64,000 nt of DNA from JACKJP01 sp050249695 (lineage in GTDB: Bacteria > Pseudomonadota > Alphaproteobacteria > Rhizobiales > Tepidamorphaceae): contig JBFWQA010000007.1 in NCBI GenBank assembly GCA_050249695.1, positions 1 through 64,000 of the forward strand. Reading direction: 5' to 3'. How positions within the stretch are numbered: position 1 is the stretch's first letter; each line of letters starts with the position of its first letter. Shown in pieces: positions 14,906 to 24,075 of this stretch. The notes beneath the pieces were generated by a model, which was not told the origin of the DNA, searched no databases, and saw only the letters and a program-made list of their open reading frames with translations. Made by a program: the position numbers and the translations under genes.

Positions 14906-15442
14906 TCAGGCCTTCGACTGCCGCTCCAACACCTCGCGCACGGACGGCACTTCGTGCGGATTGGGGTCGAATCCAAGGGGCTGATACCATGATCGCTCGA
15001 ACGCGATGCGCTCCTTGCTGGCATCGATGACCGCCTTCTCCACGGCCCTCGCGGTGGCTTCTGCCATCGCCGGCGCCGCCCTCACAATATCGGCGAGGGC
15101 CGCCGCAAGCCCGGCGGTTGCGTCTTTTAGCTCACGCATTGGCGTCACATTGCCGGAAAGGATCGCGTCGGCTCTTTCCACCGCCGCTTCGAGCCGCCCA
15201 TAGGCGGGTAGGTCGCTGTCATCCACGATTTCCGCGATCCGTTTGGCCATGGCCAGATGATGGCGCAGATCGAAGACTTCGCGGTCGTTGAGATATTCCA
15301 GCCGCGCCGCGACGAACTCGATATAGTCGATCGACAGGCGAAGCTGCTCCAGCGCCAGCGCATTTTCCTCGTCCACCGCCGGCGTCACGACATCGGCCAG
15401 CGCCCTGACGACGGCGCGCAGGCCCACATCCGTGTGATCCAT
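14906..15442 (-). CDS. helical protein of unknown function
   Basis: A 178-residue soluble, alanine-rich, predicted all-helical protein with no cysteines, signal peptide or membrane helix. I do not recognise the family. Its ATG overlaps the stop of the upstream kinase-like gene by one base (TGATG), so the two are co-translated. Its only clue is the partnership with an APH-fold phosphotransferase and another unknown protein. The segment LEYLNDREVFDLRHHLAMAKRIAEIV may form a bundle. An accessory or regulatory subunit is a guess. Confidence 0.7.
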   Translation of the reverse strand: MDHTDVGLRAVVRALADVVTPAVDEENALALEQLRLSIDYIEFVAARLEYLNDREVFDLRHHLAMAKRIAEIVDDSDLPAYGRLEAAVERADAILSGNVTPMRELKDATAGLAAALADIVRAAPAMAEATARAVEKAVIDASKERIAFERSWYQPLGFDPNPHEVPSVREVLERQSKA

Positions 15443-16668
15443 CAGATCGCTCCTTCCAGCATTTCCGCCATTTCGTTCTCGTTGATGGGAGAAACCGCCT
15501 TCAAGCGGCTCAGAAGAACATCCTGATGCGATTTGCCGAGCTTGGAGACGCGGTACGCCGTGGCAACGGTCGTCGTGATGCTCTGGAAACAGTTGAGGAT
15601 CCGGTAGTAGGTCACCCGCTTCATGTCGACCGACAGGCCCGATGCCTTCTCATAGCGTTCGTAGAATTCGTCCAGCGGGATGAGACCGCACACATAATAG
15701 GTCCTGCCGTCTTCGCCGACATGCCCCATGGCCCGCCGCGTCATCCAGGCAAGGTCGCGATGCCTGTCGCCAAGATGGCCGCGCTCCCAGTCTAGGATGG
15801 CGGTGATGCGCCCGCTCTCCTCGTCGAACAGGAAATTGCCGCTGCGGTAATCCCCGTGCACGACGCTGAGATGGTCGAGCACCGGCAGTTCCCTTTCGAG
15901 CCAGTTGGCCGCCACCTCCATCAGCGGGAACTCCTCCCCGCGATCCTCCTCCCAGACGCGGCGCGCACGGTTGAGCTGCCAGCGAGCGCTTTGCGTCGTC
16001 CCGACTTCCGGCCGGTCCATGCTGGTCAGCGTCATGCGGTCGATATCGGCGGTATGGATGGCGGCGAGATTTTGCAGAAACTGCGGCGCCAGCTTCTCCC
16101 GCATGTCCGGACTGAACATCGTCCCGAGGCCGATCACCTTGCCCGCGCTCTGGCTCTTCTGCTTCGTGACCCCGGCAACGAAAGAATAGATGATCGCCGG
16201 CTCGGGGAACCAGTCGCCGTTCGCGTCCAGCCAGAAGACCTTCGGCACCGGCACGATCCCCTCGAACGCCCTGATGAGTTCCACCTCGCGCAGGCGGCTG
16301 GTGCTGTTGGAAGGCTCGGACGGGTCCATGCGCAGGACCAGCCGGTCCTGCCGGCGGCCGCTTTCGGCGTCGGTCCAGGTCAGTGTGAATGCCATCTGGA
16401 TCTTGGAAGCGCCCCCCGTCAGCCACTTCAGCCCGGCGACCTTGAAGTCCTCGCCGATGACATGGCGCAGCATCGCGTCGAGCGCCGCCGACATTTCATC
16501 AAGCGTCACATGCCTGTAGGGCGGACCGTTCCGCCGCTGCAGCTTGCGCACGAGCAAGGCATCGGTCTCCCGCTCGGTGGGAAAGCGCCGGCGCATCTCC
16601 TCGATGAACTCAGGAGTCGGATTGTCGCGAATATCCCCCGCCGCGACGGCATCGATAAACTTCTCCAT
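15442..16668 (-). CDS. APH-fold phosphotransferase family protein
   Basis: A 408-residue protein of the APH (PF01636) superfamily. The catalytic Brenner-type motif is HGDYRSGNFLFDE, followed by the metal-binding DWERGHLGD. The N-terminal lobe carries GLKWLTGGASKIQM and the lysine-region equivalent RLVLRMDP. The group resembles ACAD10/ACAD11-type kinases that act on hydroxyacyl or other small substrates more than drug-resistance kinases. The start is the ATG 2 nt after the upstream gene's stop; a longer frame runs through that gene and is not used. It overlaps the next gene by 1 nt. Confidence 0.85.
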   Translation of the reverse strand: MEKFIDAVAAGDIRDNPTPEFIEEMRRRFPTERETDALLVRKLQRRNGPPYRHVTLDEMSAALDAMLRHVIGEDFKVAGLKWLTGGASKIQMAFTLTWTDAESGRRQDRLVLRMDPSEPSNSTSRLREVELIRAFEGIVPVPKVFWLDANGDWFPEPAIIYSFVAGVTKQKSQSAGKVIGLGTMFSPDMREKLAPQFLQNLAAIHTADIDRMTLTSMDRPEVGTTQSARWQLNRARRVWEEDRGEEFPLMEVAANWLERELPVLDHLSVVHGDYRSGNFLFDEESGRITAILDWERGHLGDRHRDLAWMTRRAMGHVGEDGRTYYVCGLIPLDEFYERYEKASGLSVDMKRVTYYRILNCFQSITTTVATAYRVSKLGKSHQDVLLSRLKAVSPINENEMAEMLEGAI

Positions 16669-16670
16669 CG

Positions 16671-17657
16671 TCACATCCCCCGGTGCGGCAAGTTCTTGGC
16701 CAGATAGGAAAGCCCGTAGAGCTTCCCGTGGCCGCCATAGCCGATCCTGTCGCCCCAGTGATAGCGCATCAGCGAGATGAAGGCGGCGATGGAGGGATTG
16801 AACGAACCGAGCGGGCGCGTGCAGATCGCCGTGCCGTAGAATTCCAGTTTCCGGCCATTGGCGTCGGTGACGACGATATGGTCGCCTGTCGCCAGCATCT
16901 CCACGGTCGTCGCCTCGACCTCGGCATGCACCACCGGCGTGATCCTGCCATGCTCGACGATGAAGCCGCTGAGAATCCTGTCGTAGATCACCTCGCCGTC
17001 TTTGCCGAACTTCAGGAGCATGGTCAGCCACATGCCCAGTTCCTCGCCCATATTCACCGAGATATAGGACGTCGCGCGGTCAGGCGTTTCGTTGCGCGGC
17101 CCCCAACTCCTGTCCATGCCGTCATAGCAATCGACGGCAAAGCGCTGGCCATTGAGGGTCACCTCCCCGGTGATATGGGCCTTGATATCGAAGTGACCGT
17201 TGGACCAGGCATCTCCGACCCTTGGATCGAGCTTGCCGCCTTCGGCCTTGCTGGCCAGCGGTGTCTGGGTAGGATCGGAAGGATCGAAGGGGTGGTGCAG
17301 CGCCTTGAGTTCAAGATCCAGGCTGCAATTGCCAAGCTTGTGTTCGTACTGGAAGTGCCAGTCCGTCAGCGAGCGCGCCTCCAGCGACAATCCGTTGGCA
17401 AGGTCGAATTTGCGGTATGAAGCCGGACAGGGAAGATGAATCTGCGGATCGCAGAAGTCGATTTCGTACTGGCGCCGCCGCATGCCGCGGGCGACCACAA
17501 CGGAGGACATCGCGACGCCGGCGTTGGGCCGCGCGAGCACATAAACGGTCCCCAGGAGGTTGGCTTCGGGCACGTGAAACGCCACATAGGTCGTCTCGGT
17601 CCATATCCGGTCGCCCGGATCGCGCGGGTGAAATTCGGTATCCGCTTCGGTGATCAT
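16671..17657 (-). CDS. beta-rich protein of unknown function, first gene of kinase operon
   Basis: A 328-residue protein started at MITEADTEF, where a GGAAGAGAAAG ribosome site is well placed. It has no signal peptide or membrane helix. Sequence blocks such as DCYDGMDRSWGPRNETP and SFNPSIAAFISLMRYHWGDRIGYG suggest a two-lobed beta-barrel (lipocalin- or CrtC-like), but this is a weak impression. Genes of this kind sit beside APH-fold kinases in several proteobacteria, probably as DUF7064/DUF7065-type proteins. A role in lipid or terpenoid handling is a guess. Confidence 0.75.
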   Translation of the reverse strand: MITEADTEFHPRDPGDRIWTETTYVAFHVPEANLLGTVYVLARPNAGVAMSSVVVARGMRRRQYEIDFCDPQIHLPCPASYRKFDLANGLSLEARSLTDWHFQYEHKLGNCSLDLELKALHHPFDPSDPTQTPLASKAEGGKLDPRVGDAWSNGHFDIKAHITGEVTLNGQRFAVDCYDGMDRSWGPRNETPDRATSYISVNMGEELGMWLTMLLKFGKDGEVIYDRILSGFIVEHGRITPVVHAEVEATTVEMLATGDHIVVTDANGRKLEFYGTAICTRPLGSFNPSIAAFISLMRYHWGDRIGYGGHGKLYGLSYLAKNLPHRGM

Positions 17658-18020
17658 GCGTCTTTCTCTTCCTTGAACCCGTTTGCTTCCATCGCCGCCG
17701 GAAGAACATGATCCCGCGGCCTGCCCCTCCCATCGGGAGCGCACGCAACCGTCATCTCTCGAGCAGGCGGAGCCGGCGCAAGCGCGGCAGCGCCCCTAAC
17801 GGATACAGACGATCACCCGGTCAATTTTGGATCAATGGTTGAGACATTGCAATTCCCGAGCTTGAATTTTGCGGCCGGGGCGCAAACGCGCTTGCTGGAT
17901 AACGCTGCCGCCGGCGGCGCTGCGGGCCGCTTGTGGTGGACGCCGCCACGGCGCGTCCCGCGCCTGTTCAGGACCAAGATCCGTTCCGCCCGGAAGGCAT
18001 GGGATGAATAGATACTGACC
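17658..18020. other. intergenic region between unknown trio and response regulator
   Basis: About 360 bp with no supported gene on either strand. The A/T-richer stretch 17815-17870, containing TTGACC on the minus strand, is the likely promoter region of the three-gene operon, but no clear -10 follows. I see no terminator for neighbouring genes and no repeat. Confidence 0.4.
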
Positions 18021-18929
18021 CTAGTCTCCCCAAAGGATCCTGACGGCCATGGTCGCGGCCGCCGTCCGGTTCTCGATTCCCAGCTTGGTGAAGATCTGTT
18101 CCAGATGCTTGTTCACGGTTCGCGGCGAGATTTTCAGGATCTCAGCGATTTCCTTGTTCGACTTGCCATGCGTGATCCACAGTAGAACTTCCGCTTCGCG
18201 TAAGGTCAGTTGGAACTGCGCGGCCAGCCGTTCTTCCCGCGTGCCCTGATGGCAGTCGAAAAGACTGAGAAGGATTTCACCATCCGCCAGCCGGTCAAGA
18301 ACGGCGAATTCCAGACATGCAGCATTCCGCTTCAGCCGCAGCGGCGGCTCGTTGGCCGCGCCGCCCGCCCCTTTCTCGCCCAGCCAGCCGACGACCTCCC
18401 AGGGCAGGCGCGCCCCCTCGTCACCATGCAACCCCGCGCGGCTGAGAAGGCTTGCCGCCTGCGGCGTCGACCACATGATCTCGCCGGACGTGCTGCAGGC
18501 GACGATGCGCCTTCCCGTAACATCCAGCGCCTTGCGCGCCGACCGGGCCTTTCGCGCATTGGAAAGATGCACCTTGATGCGAGCAAGGAGTTCGTCGAGC
18601 GGAATGGGCTTCGGGATGAAATCCACACCTCCGGCGGCAAATGCACGAACGACGTGCTCGCTCTCATTGAAGCCGGTCATGAAGATCACCGGCACATCGC
18701 CGAAATCGCGCTCGTTCTTCAGGATCGCGCAAGTCTCGAATCCGTCCATGCCGGGCATCATCGCGTCCATCAGCACGATGTCGGGAAGCTGCGTTTCCGC
18801 TGAGGCCAACGCGTCACGCCCACTGGTGGCAACCGAAACGTCGCAGCCGGAAATCTTCAGCGCGTCGGTCAGCATGCCGAGCGTGTCGGGTGAATCGTCG
18901 ACCAGCAGTACGCGCGTTCCTGCACTCAT
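18021..18929 (-). CDS. response regulator with receiver and LuxR-type HTH domains
   Basis: A 302-residue protein. An N-terminal receiver domain (1-122) has the acidic pair D11/D12, phospho-acceptor D55, T85 and K107. A middle segment (about 135-225) looks PAS-like. The C-terminal LuxR/FixJ helix-turn-helix (about 238-298) reads LTLREAEVLLWITHGKSNKEIAEILKISPRTVNKHLEQIFTKLGI-like. Its ATG overlaps the stop of the giant hybrid kinase by 4 nt. It is therefore the cognate output of that kinase and probably activates the divergent amide-transport operon. Confidence 0.93.
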   Translation of the reverse strand: MSAGTRVLLVDDSPDTLGMLTDALKISGCDVSVATSGRDALASAETQLPDIVLMDAMMPGMDGFETCAILKNERDFGDVPVIFMTGFNESEHVVRAFAAGGVDFIPKPIPLDELLARIKVHLSNARKARSARKALDVTGRRIVACSTSGEIMWSTPQAASLLSRAGLHGDEGARLPWEVVGWLGEKGAGGAANEPPLRLKRNAACLEFAVLDRLADGEILLSLFDCHQGTREERLAAQFQLTLREAEVLLWITHGKSNKEIAEILKISPRTVNKHLEQIFTKLGIENRTAAATMAVRILWGD

Positions 18930-21900
18930 GATACCGCCTCCTGTGTAACATTTTCACCGGCGGCCTCCCCTGGTTGGCCGGTGCCGAATGCCGTCTCTAT
19001 CGCTGCGACGAAATCATCCATCCGGTATGCCGCGAGCAAGCCCTGCAGATGCCTCACGAAGCGCACCGAATGAGGTGAGGACCGTTCAAGATCACCGAGC
19101 GTCGCATCCAGTGACCGCACCAGTCCGGCTTTGCCCAGCGTATGAAGCTGCTTCAACTGTTCGGCGGCCGGCAGTTCAACCGGGGCGAACGCCAGTGCGA
19201 TGCCGGTCTGCTGTTTCGCGACGTCGGCATAGGTCCATGACAGCGACAGAATTGAACCAAGCTGTTCGAGCAGATCGTCGAGCATGAAGGGTTTGATCAG
19301 ATAGCCGTCATGCAACTGGGAATTCTCCGGCTTGGTCCGTTCCTGTCCGGCGTCCGCCGAAATCATCAGGATGGGCAGTTCCGGCCCGTAGCGGCGCCGG
19401 ATCCGTGACGCCGTCTCCCAGCCCGAAAGCCCGGGCATGGTGATGTCGAGCAATATGATGTCGGGATCTTCCAGCGAAAGCGTCGACAGGCAGGCTGCGC
19501 CGCTCGCCACGCTCATCACGCGAAAGCCGAGCGGGCATAACAGGTCTTCCACCAGCCTGCGGTGTGCCGGATCGTCGTCGGCGACAAGGACCGTGCGCCG
19601 CGCGCCTTCGTAGCCGCTGACGGCGCGGACACTGGCCGCCGGCTCGTCGCCCTGCCCCGCCGATGACAGCATCAGTCTGAGCGTGAAGATAGTCCCTTCG
19701 CCCGGCCGGCTGGCGACTGCCAGATCGCCGCCCATGATGTCCACCAGCAGGCGCGTGATCGTGAGGCCGAGGCCGGTGCCCGGGGCCTGCTGGAAGCCGG
19801 CCGGCGGATCGGCACGCTCGAAGGGAAGGAATATCCGTTCGATATCATCCGGCCGGATTCCGATTCCGGTATCTTCAATGATGAAGGTGGCGATCTGATT
19901 GCGGTAGCTGATCTTGAAGCTCACAGTGCCTTCAGCGGTAAACTTGATGGCGTTCGACAGCAGGTTGATCAGCACCTGGCGCAGGCGCTTTTCGTCCGTG
20001 TAGACATGCGCGGGCATCGAACCGGAGGCCTCGAACTGGAAGGCGATGCCCTTGGCCTGCGCCTGAAGGGTGAACATGTCGACGATCTGATCGAGGAACG
20101 GACGCAACGCCGTGCGCCCGCGATAAATCTCCAGCTTCCCGGCCTCGATCTTGGAGATATCAAGCAGCCCCTCGATCATGCCGGCGAGATGCTCGCCGCT
20201 GCGCTTGATCGTGCGCGCGGCATTCTGAACCAGTGAGGCGGTATGATTCTGCCGTTCCAGCAATTGTGCGTAGCCGAGAATGGCGTTGAGCGGCGTGCGC
20301 AGTTCATGGCTGAGGCCGACGACATACTTGCTCTTGGCCTGGTTGGCCGATTCGGCTCGTTCCTTCGCCCGCTGCAGCTGCCTGTCCGTTTCCTGATGGG
20401 CGTGGATTTCGTTCATCAGCAGATGGGTATGCCGCCGCGCCTCTTCCTCAGCAAAGCGCCGGCTGTCCTGGGCGAGCACGAAAAGCCAGACGACGATGCC
20501 GGAAATGACCACGATGATCGCGAATAGCTTGGTCAGCGTCAGCGCGATCACGTCCCTGGCGATCGAACCGTCGATCGTGCTCTGAACATAGATCAGGCCG
20601 AACACCATGCCGACGACCGCGATCACCAGCGTCATCGACGCCAGATAGCGCGCCAGCGAGCCGCCGACCCAGTCGGCAACCGGCATGGGCAGAAATCGCC
20701 GTGCGAATGCGCGCAACTGATCGCCGAGCCGTGCATCGGTCTTGCAGCTGTCGCCGCAACGGGCGTCCAGCGAGCAGCACAGCGAACAGATCGGACCGGA
20801 ATAGACGGGGCATCGCGCCATGTCCTCGGCATCGAAGCTGTATTCGCAGATACAGCATTCGATCTTTTCCTTGCCGCCCCATTCGGTCGCCGGCTGCCGC
20901 GCGATGTAGTAGCGGCCGCGCGTGACCAGCGCCAGCACCGGGACGAGGCCGAAGGCCGTGACCAGCGCGACGTAGGAATAAAGCTTCGACATGGTCTCGC
21001 CGAAGACGCCGAAATAGGCCAGCAGCGCAGCGGCAACCGCAACGCACATCGAGCCGAATCCGACCGGATTGATGTCGTAGAGATGAGCCCGCTTGATCTC
21101 GATATGCCGCGGCGACAGGCCGAGCGGCTTGTTGACGACCAGATCGGCGACAATCGCCGCGACCCACGCCACCGCGACAATTGAATAGAGGCCGAGGATG
21201 TTCTCCAGCGCCTTGTAGATGCCGAACTCCATGAGCAGCAGGCTGATCAGCACGTTGAAGACGAGCCAGACGACCCGGCCGGGATGGCTGTGGGTCAGGC
21301 GCGAGAAGAAGTTCGACCACGCGATGGAGCCCGCGTAGCTGTTGGTCACGTTGATCTTGAACTGGCAGATGACGACGAAGAAGCCGGTGATACCCAGTGC
21401 GAATTCGGGCCGGGAGATCATTTGCTGGAAGACCGTCAGATACATCCGCGTCGGATCGGAGGCTTCTGCAAATTCGACCCCGTGCTGGAAGGCGTAGAAG
21501 GCGAGGAACGATCCCGCCATGATCTTGATCGCGCCGAGAACGATCCAGCCGGGTCCGGCGCACATCAGCGCCGTCCACCAGGCCAGCCGCTTGCCCGCAC
21601 GCCTGCGCGGCAGGAATCGCAGATAGTCGACCTGTTCGCCGATCTGCGCGACAAGCGAAAAGAGGACGGCGGACGCCGCGCCGAAATGCGCGGTGCTGAG
21701 TTCGCCGCCCAGATGGCCGTACAGTCCGGTGTATCCGGTCCATTGCCGCACCGGCTCCAGACTCATGGACAGGATGAAGACGAACGGCAGCAGCTGCAGC
21801 ACGATCCAGAATGGCTGGGTCCAGGCCTGAAACCGGCTGATGAAGGTCACGCCATGGGTGACCAGGGGTATGACCACCAGAGCGCTGATGATGTATCCCA

Positions 21901-22348
21901 GCCACAATGGCACCCCCAGACAGAGCTGGAGCGCGGTCGCGACGATCGCCGCCTCTATGGCGAAAAAGATGAAGGTGAAACTTGCATAGACGAGCGACGT
22001 GATGGTCGAGCCGATATAGCCGAATCCGGCACCGCGGGTCAGCAGATCGATATCTATGCCGAACTTGGCCGCGTTGTAGGAAATCGGAATGCCGGCAAGA
22101 AAGATGAGTGTCGCCGTCACCAGCACAGCGACCGTCACATTGGCAAAGCCATAGTTCAGCGTGATCGCCCCGCCAATCGCCTCCAGCGCGAGAAACGATA
22201 CGCCGCCGATGGCGGTATTCGCGATCCTCCAGCTCGAAAACCGGCGCACGCCATAGGAGGTGAAACGCAGCGCGTAATCCTCCAGCGTCTCGTTTGCCAC
22301 CCACTTGTTGTAGGTCCGCCGGTTACGAGGGATCTTTACCGCGTACAC
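18926..22348 (-). CDS. NCS1-transporter / histidine kinase / receiver fusion sensor
   Basis: A 1140-residue protein starting at GTG. Residues 1-480 are a polytopic transporter module resembling NCS1 (cytosine/purine/hydantoin permease) proteins, beginning TYNKWVANETLEDYALRF. Residues 498-535 contain nine cysteines, a likely zinc or redox knuckle. Two more helices lie at about 568-625, then a coiled coil. HisKA follows (H681 in SHELRTPLNAI), then HATPase (N799, DTGIGI at 826, GTGLGL), a receiver domain at about 918-1032 (phospho-Asp D968) and a C-terminal helical, possibly HPt-like, tail. Divergence from the Urt/Fmd operon suggests it senses an amide, urea or related nitrogen compound. The design recalls CbrA, which uses a different transporter family. 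Confidence 0.92.
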   Translation of the reverse strand: MYAVKIPRNRRTYNKWVANETLEDYALRFTSYGVRRFSSWRIANTAIGGVSFLALEAIGGAITLNYGFANVTVAVLVTATLIFLAGIPISYNAAKFGIDIDLLTRGAGFGYIGSTITSLVYASFTFIFFAIEAAIVATALQLCLGVPLWLGYIISALVVIPLVTHGVTFISRFQAWTQPFWIVLQLLPFVFILSMSLEPVRQWTGYTGLYGHLGGELSTAHFGAASAVLFSLVAQIGEQVDYLRFLPRRRAGKRLAWWTALMCAGPGWIVLGAIKIMAGSFLAFYAFQHGVEFAEASDPTRMYLTVFQQMISRPEFALGITGFFVVICQFKINVTNSYAGSIAWSNFFSRLTHSHPGRVVWLVFNVLISLLLMEFGIYKALENILGLYSIVAVAWVAAIVADLVVNKPLGLSPRHIEIKRAHLYDINPVGFGSMCVAVAAALLAYFGVFGETMSKLYSYVALVTAFGLVPVLALVTRGRYYIARQPATEWGGKEKIECCICEYSFDAEDMARCPVYSGPICSLCCSLDARCGDSCKTDARLGDQLRAFARRFLPMPVADWVGGSLARYLASMTLVIAVVGMVFGLIYVQSTIDGSIARDVIALTLTKLFAIIVVISGIVVWLFVLAQDSRRFAEEEARRHTHLLMNEIHAHQETDRQLQRAKERAESANQAKSKYVVGLSHELRTPLNAILGYAQLLERQNHTASLVQNAARTIKRSGEHLAGMIEGLLDISKIEAGKLEIYRGRTALRPFLDQIVDMFTLQAQAKGIAFQFEASGSMPAHVYTDEKRLRQVLINLLSNAIKFTAEGTVSFKISYRNQIATFIIEDTGIGIRPDDIERIFLPFERADPPAGFQQAPGTGLGLTITRLLVDIMGGDLAVASRPGEGTIFTLRLMLSSAGQGDEPAASVRAVSGYEGARRTVLVADDDPAHRRLVEDLLCPLGFRVMSVASGAACLSTLSLEDPDIILLDITMPGLSGWETASRIRRRYGPELPILMISADAGQERTKPENSQLHDGYLIKPFMLDDLLEQLGSILSLSWTYADVAKQQTGIALAFAPVELPAAEQLKQLHTLGKAGLVRSLDATLGDLERSSPHSVRFVRHLQGLLAAYRMDDFVAAIETAFGTGQPGEAAGENVTQEAVS

Positions 22349-22695
22349 ATCATATCCCGCCCGTTCTCGTCATAGCCGGCGACCCTCAACTCCACCTCGC
22401 TTCATAGAACGATCAAGCAAGTTTCAGACCATTGCCGGAGAATTTCCTTTCGCAGTTGCAGCATGCCCTCACGCATTTCGCGCGAGGCCGGTCGGCCGGA
22501 TAAAAACGCTGACTTTTCAATCCATTTTCATCGGCCATGCGCATGTGCGGCACCACCATATGCGCACATTACCCCACTCCCCATACGTCAATCGCCCCAT
22601 TGCTGCACCGCACAATCGCTGCCGAAAATTCAGGCAGTTGGCGATCGACAGCCAGCGTTCACAGGCAGACGTAAACAGAATGAAGGGGTCTACTC
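22349..22695. promoter_or_regulatory. divergent regulatory region of the amide locus
   Basis: A 347-bp gap between the sensor kinase (minus) and the binding-protein gene (plus). It holds two copies of the palindrome TGCGCA at 22538-22543 and 22561-22566, 23 bp apart. The first lies inside the 10-bp palindrome CATGCGCATG (22536-22545). They are candidate sites for the LuxR-type regulator. I could not find a convincing -24/-12 or -35/-10 promoter. GAAGGGG is the ribosome site of the binding-protein gene. Confidence 0.35.
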
Positions 22696-23961
22696 ATGAC
22701 TGACGACTGGACGTCCGGACCACGGCGGTCCGGAACACGGCGCGCGGTGCTTGCCGGCATGGCCGCCCTGCCGCTGATGATGGCGGCCGCGGCGCCGGTT
22801 GCCGCCGAAGGGCCTCCCACCGCGGAGATCAACACCACCGGTCTTGCGGTGACCGACGATACGGTGACCGTGGGCATCCTCCACTCCGTTACAGGCACCA
22901 TGGCCATCTCCGAAACCGGCTCGGTGCAGGCGGAAAAGCTCGCGATCGACCAGATCAACGCATCGGGCGGCGTACTGGGCCGCAAGATCGAGTTCATCCA
23001 GGAAGACGGCGCGTCCGACTGGCCGACCTTTGCCGAAAAGGCGAAGAAGCTGCTGGTGCAGGACAAGGTCGCCGCGGTGTTCGGCTGCTGGACCTCGGCT
23101 TCGCGCAAGGCGGTGCTGCCGGTCTTCGAGCAGTATAACGGCATGCTCTACTACCCGACCTTCTATGAAGGCCTGGAAGAGTCGCCGAACGTGATCTACA
23201 CGGGCCAGGAAGCGACCCAGCAGATCATCGCGGGCATCGACTGGGTTGCCAAGACCAAGGGCGCCAAGACCTTCTACCTGCTGGGCTCCGACTATATCTG
23301 GCCGCGCACGTCGAACAAGATCGCCCGCAAGCACATCGAAAAGCTGGGTCTGGAAGTGGTCGGCGAGGAGTATTACCCGCTCGGTCATACCCAGTTCAAC
23401 TCGGTCATCAACAAGATCAAGTTGAAGAAGCCTGACGTCATTTACGCGATCGTCGTTGGTGGCTCTAACGTCGCCTTCTACAAGCAGCTGAAGGCGGCCG
23501 GCATCGACATGACCAAGGAAAGCCCGCTCCTGCTGACGATCTCCGTCACCGAGGACGAAATCCTTGGTATCGGCGGTGAAAACATCGTCGGCGCCTACGC
23601 CTCCATGAAGTACTTCCAGAGCCTCGACAACGACAACAACAAGGCGTTCGTCGAAGCCTTCAAGGCCATGTGGGGCAAGGACATCGTCATCGGCGACGTC
23701 ACGCAGGCCGCCTATCTGGGTCCGTGGCTGTGGAAAGCAGCGGTCGAGAAGGCCGGCAGCTTCGACATCGACAAGATCAAGGTTGCTTCGCCTGGCATCG
23801 AACTGACGACCGCGCCGGAAGGTTATGTCCGGATCCACGAGAACCACCACCTCTGGTCAAAGACCCGTATCGGCCGCGCCAAGACGGACGGTCAGTACGA
23901 ACTGATCTACGAGACCAAGGACCTGATGGAACCCAATCCGTTCCCGGAAGGCTACCAATAG
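22696..23961 (+). CDS. urtA: urea/short-chain amide ABC transporter substrate-binding protein
   Basis: A 421-residue type I periplasmic binding protein of the UrtA/FmdD group (Peripla_BP_5). A Tat-like leader (TRRAVLAGMAALPL) is followed by the family start TVTVGILHSVTGTMAISE. The motifs EDGASDWPTFAEKAKKLL, VFGCWTSASRKAVLPVFE and YYPTFYEGLEESPNV match urea/amide binders closely. The downstream formamidase makes formamide or another short amide more likely than urea. The symbol reflects the family, not proven specificity. A perfect hairpin follows its stop. Confidence 0.93.
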   Translation: MTDDWTSGPRRSGTRRAVLAGMAALPLMMAAAAPVAAEGPPTAEINTTGLAVTDDTVTVGILHSVTGTMAISETGSVQAEKLAIDQINASGGVLGRKIEFIQEDGASDWPTFAEKAKKLLVQDKVAAVFGCWTSASRKAVLPVFEQYNGMLYYPTFYEGLEESPNVIYTGQEATQQIIAGIDWVAKTKGAKTFYLLGSDYIWPRTSNKIARKHIEKLGLEVVGEEYYPLGHTQFNSVINKIKLKKPDVIYAIVVGGSNVAFYKQLKAAGIDMTKESPLLLTISVTEDEILGIGGENIVGAYASMKYFQSLDNDNNKAFVEAFKAMWGKDIVIGDVTQAAYLGPWLWKAAVEKAGSFDIDKIKVASPGIELTTAPEGYVRIHENHHLWSKTRIGRAKTDGQYELIYETKDLMEPNPFPEGYQ

Positions 23962-23976
23962 GCAGCTCTTCGCATC

Positions 23977-24010
23977 CCGCTTTCCCGGTCGGTTCCGGCC
24001 GGGAAAGCGG
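23977..24010 (+). other. intercistronic hairpin after the binding-protein gene
   Basis: CCGCTTTCCCGG (23977-23988) and CCGGGAAAGCGG (23999-24010) form a perfect 12-bp stem with a 10-nt loop. The lack of a T-run and the position between the binding-protein and permease genes suggest differential mRNA stability rather than full termination. Confidence 0.65.
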
Positions 24011-24075
24011 AGCTCTCCCAAGAACTTAAACCGCTTTCCGACTTTGCTCGGGGACCCAACTTCCGTGAGGCGGCG

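Noticed and set aside
22545..22563. Possible sigma-54 promoter (GGCAC...TGC) upstream of the amide transporter
   Set aside because: The GG and GC elements are 11 bp apart rather than 10, and no enhancer-binding activator is encoded here.
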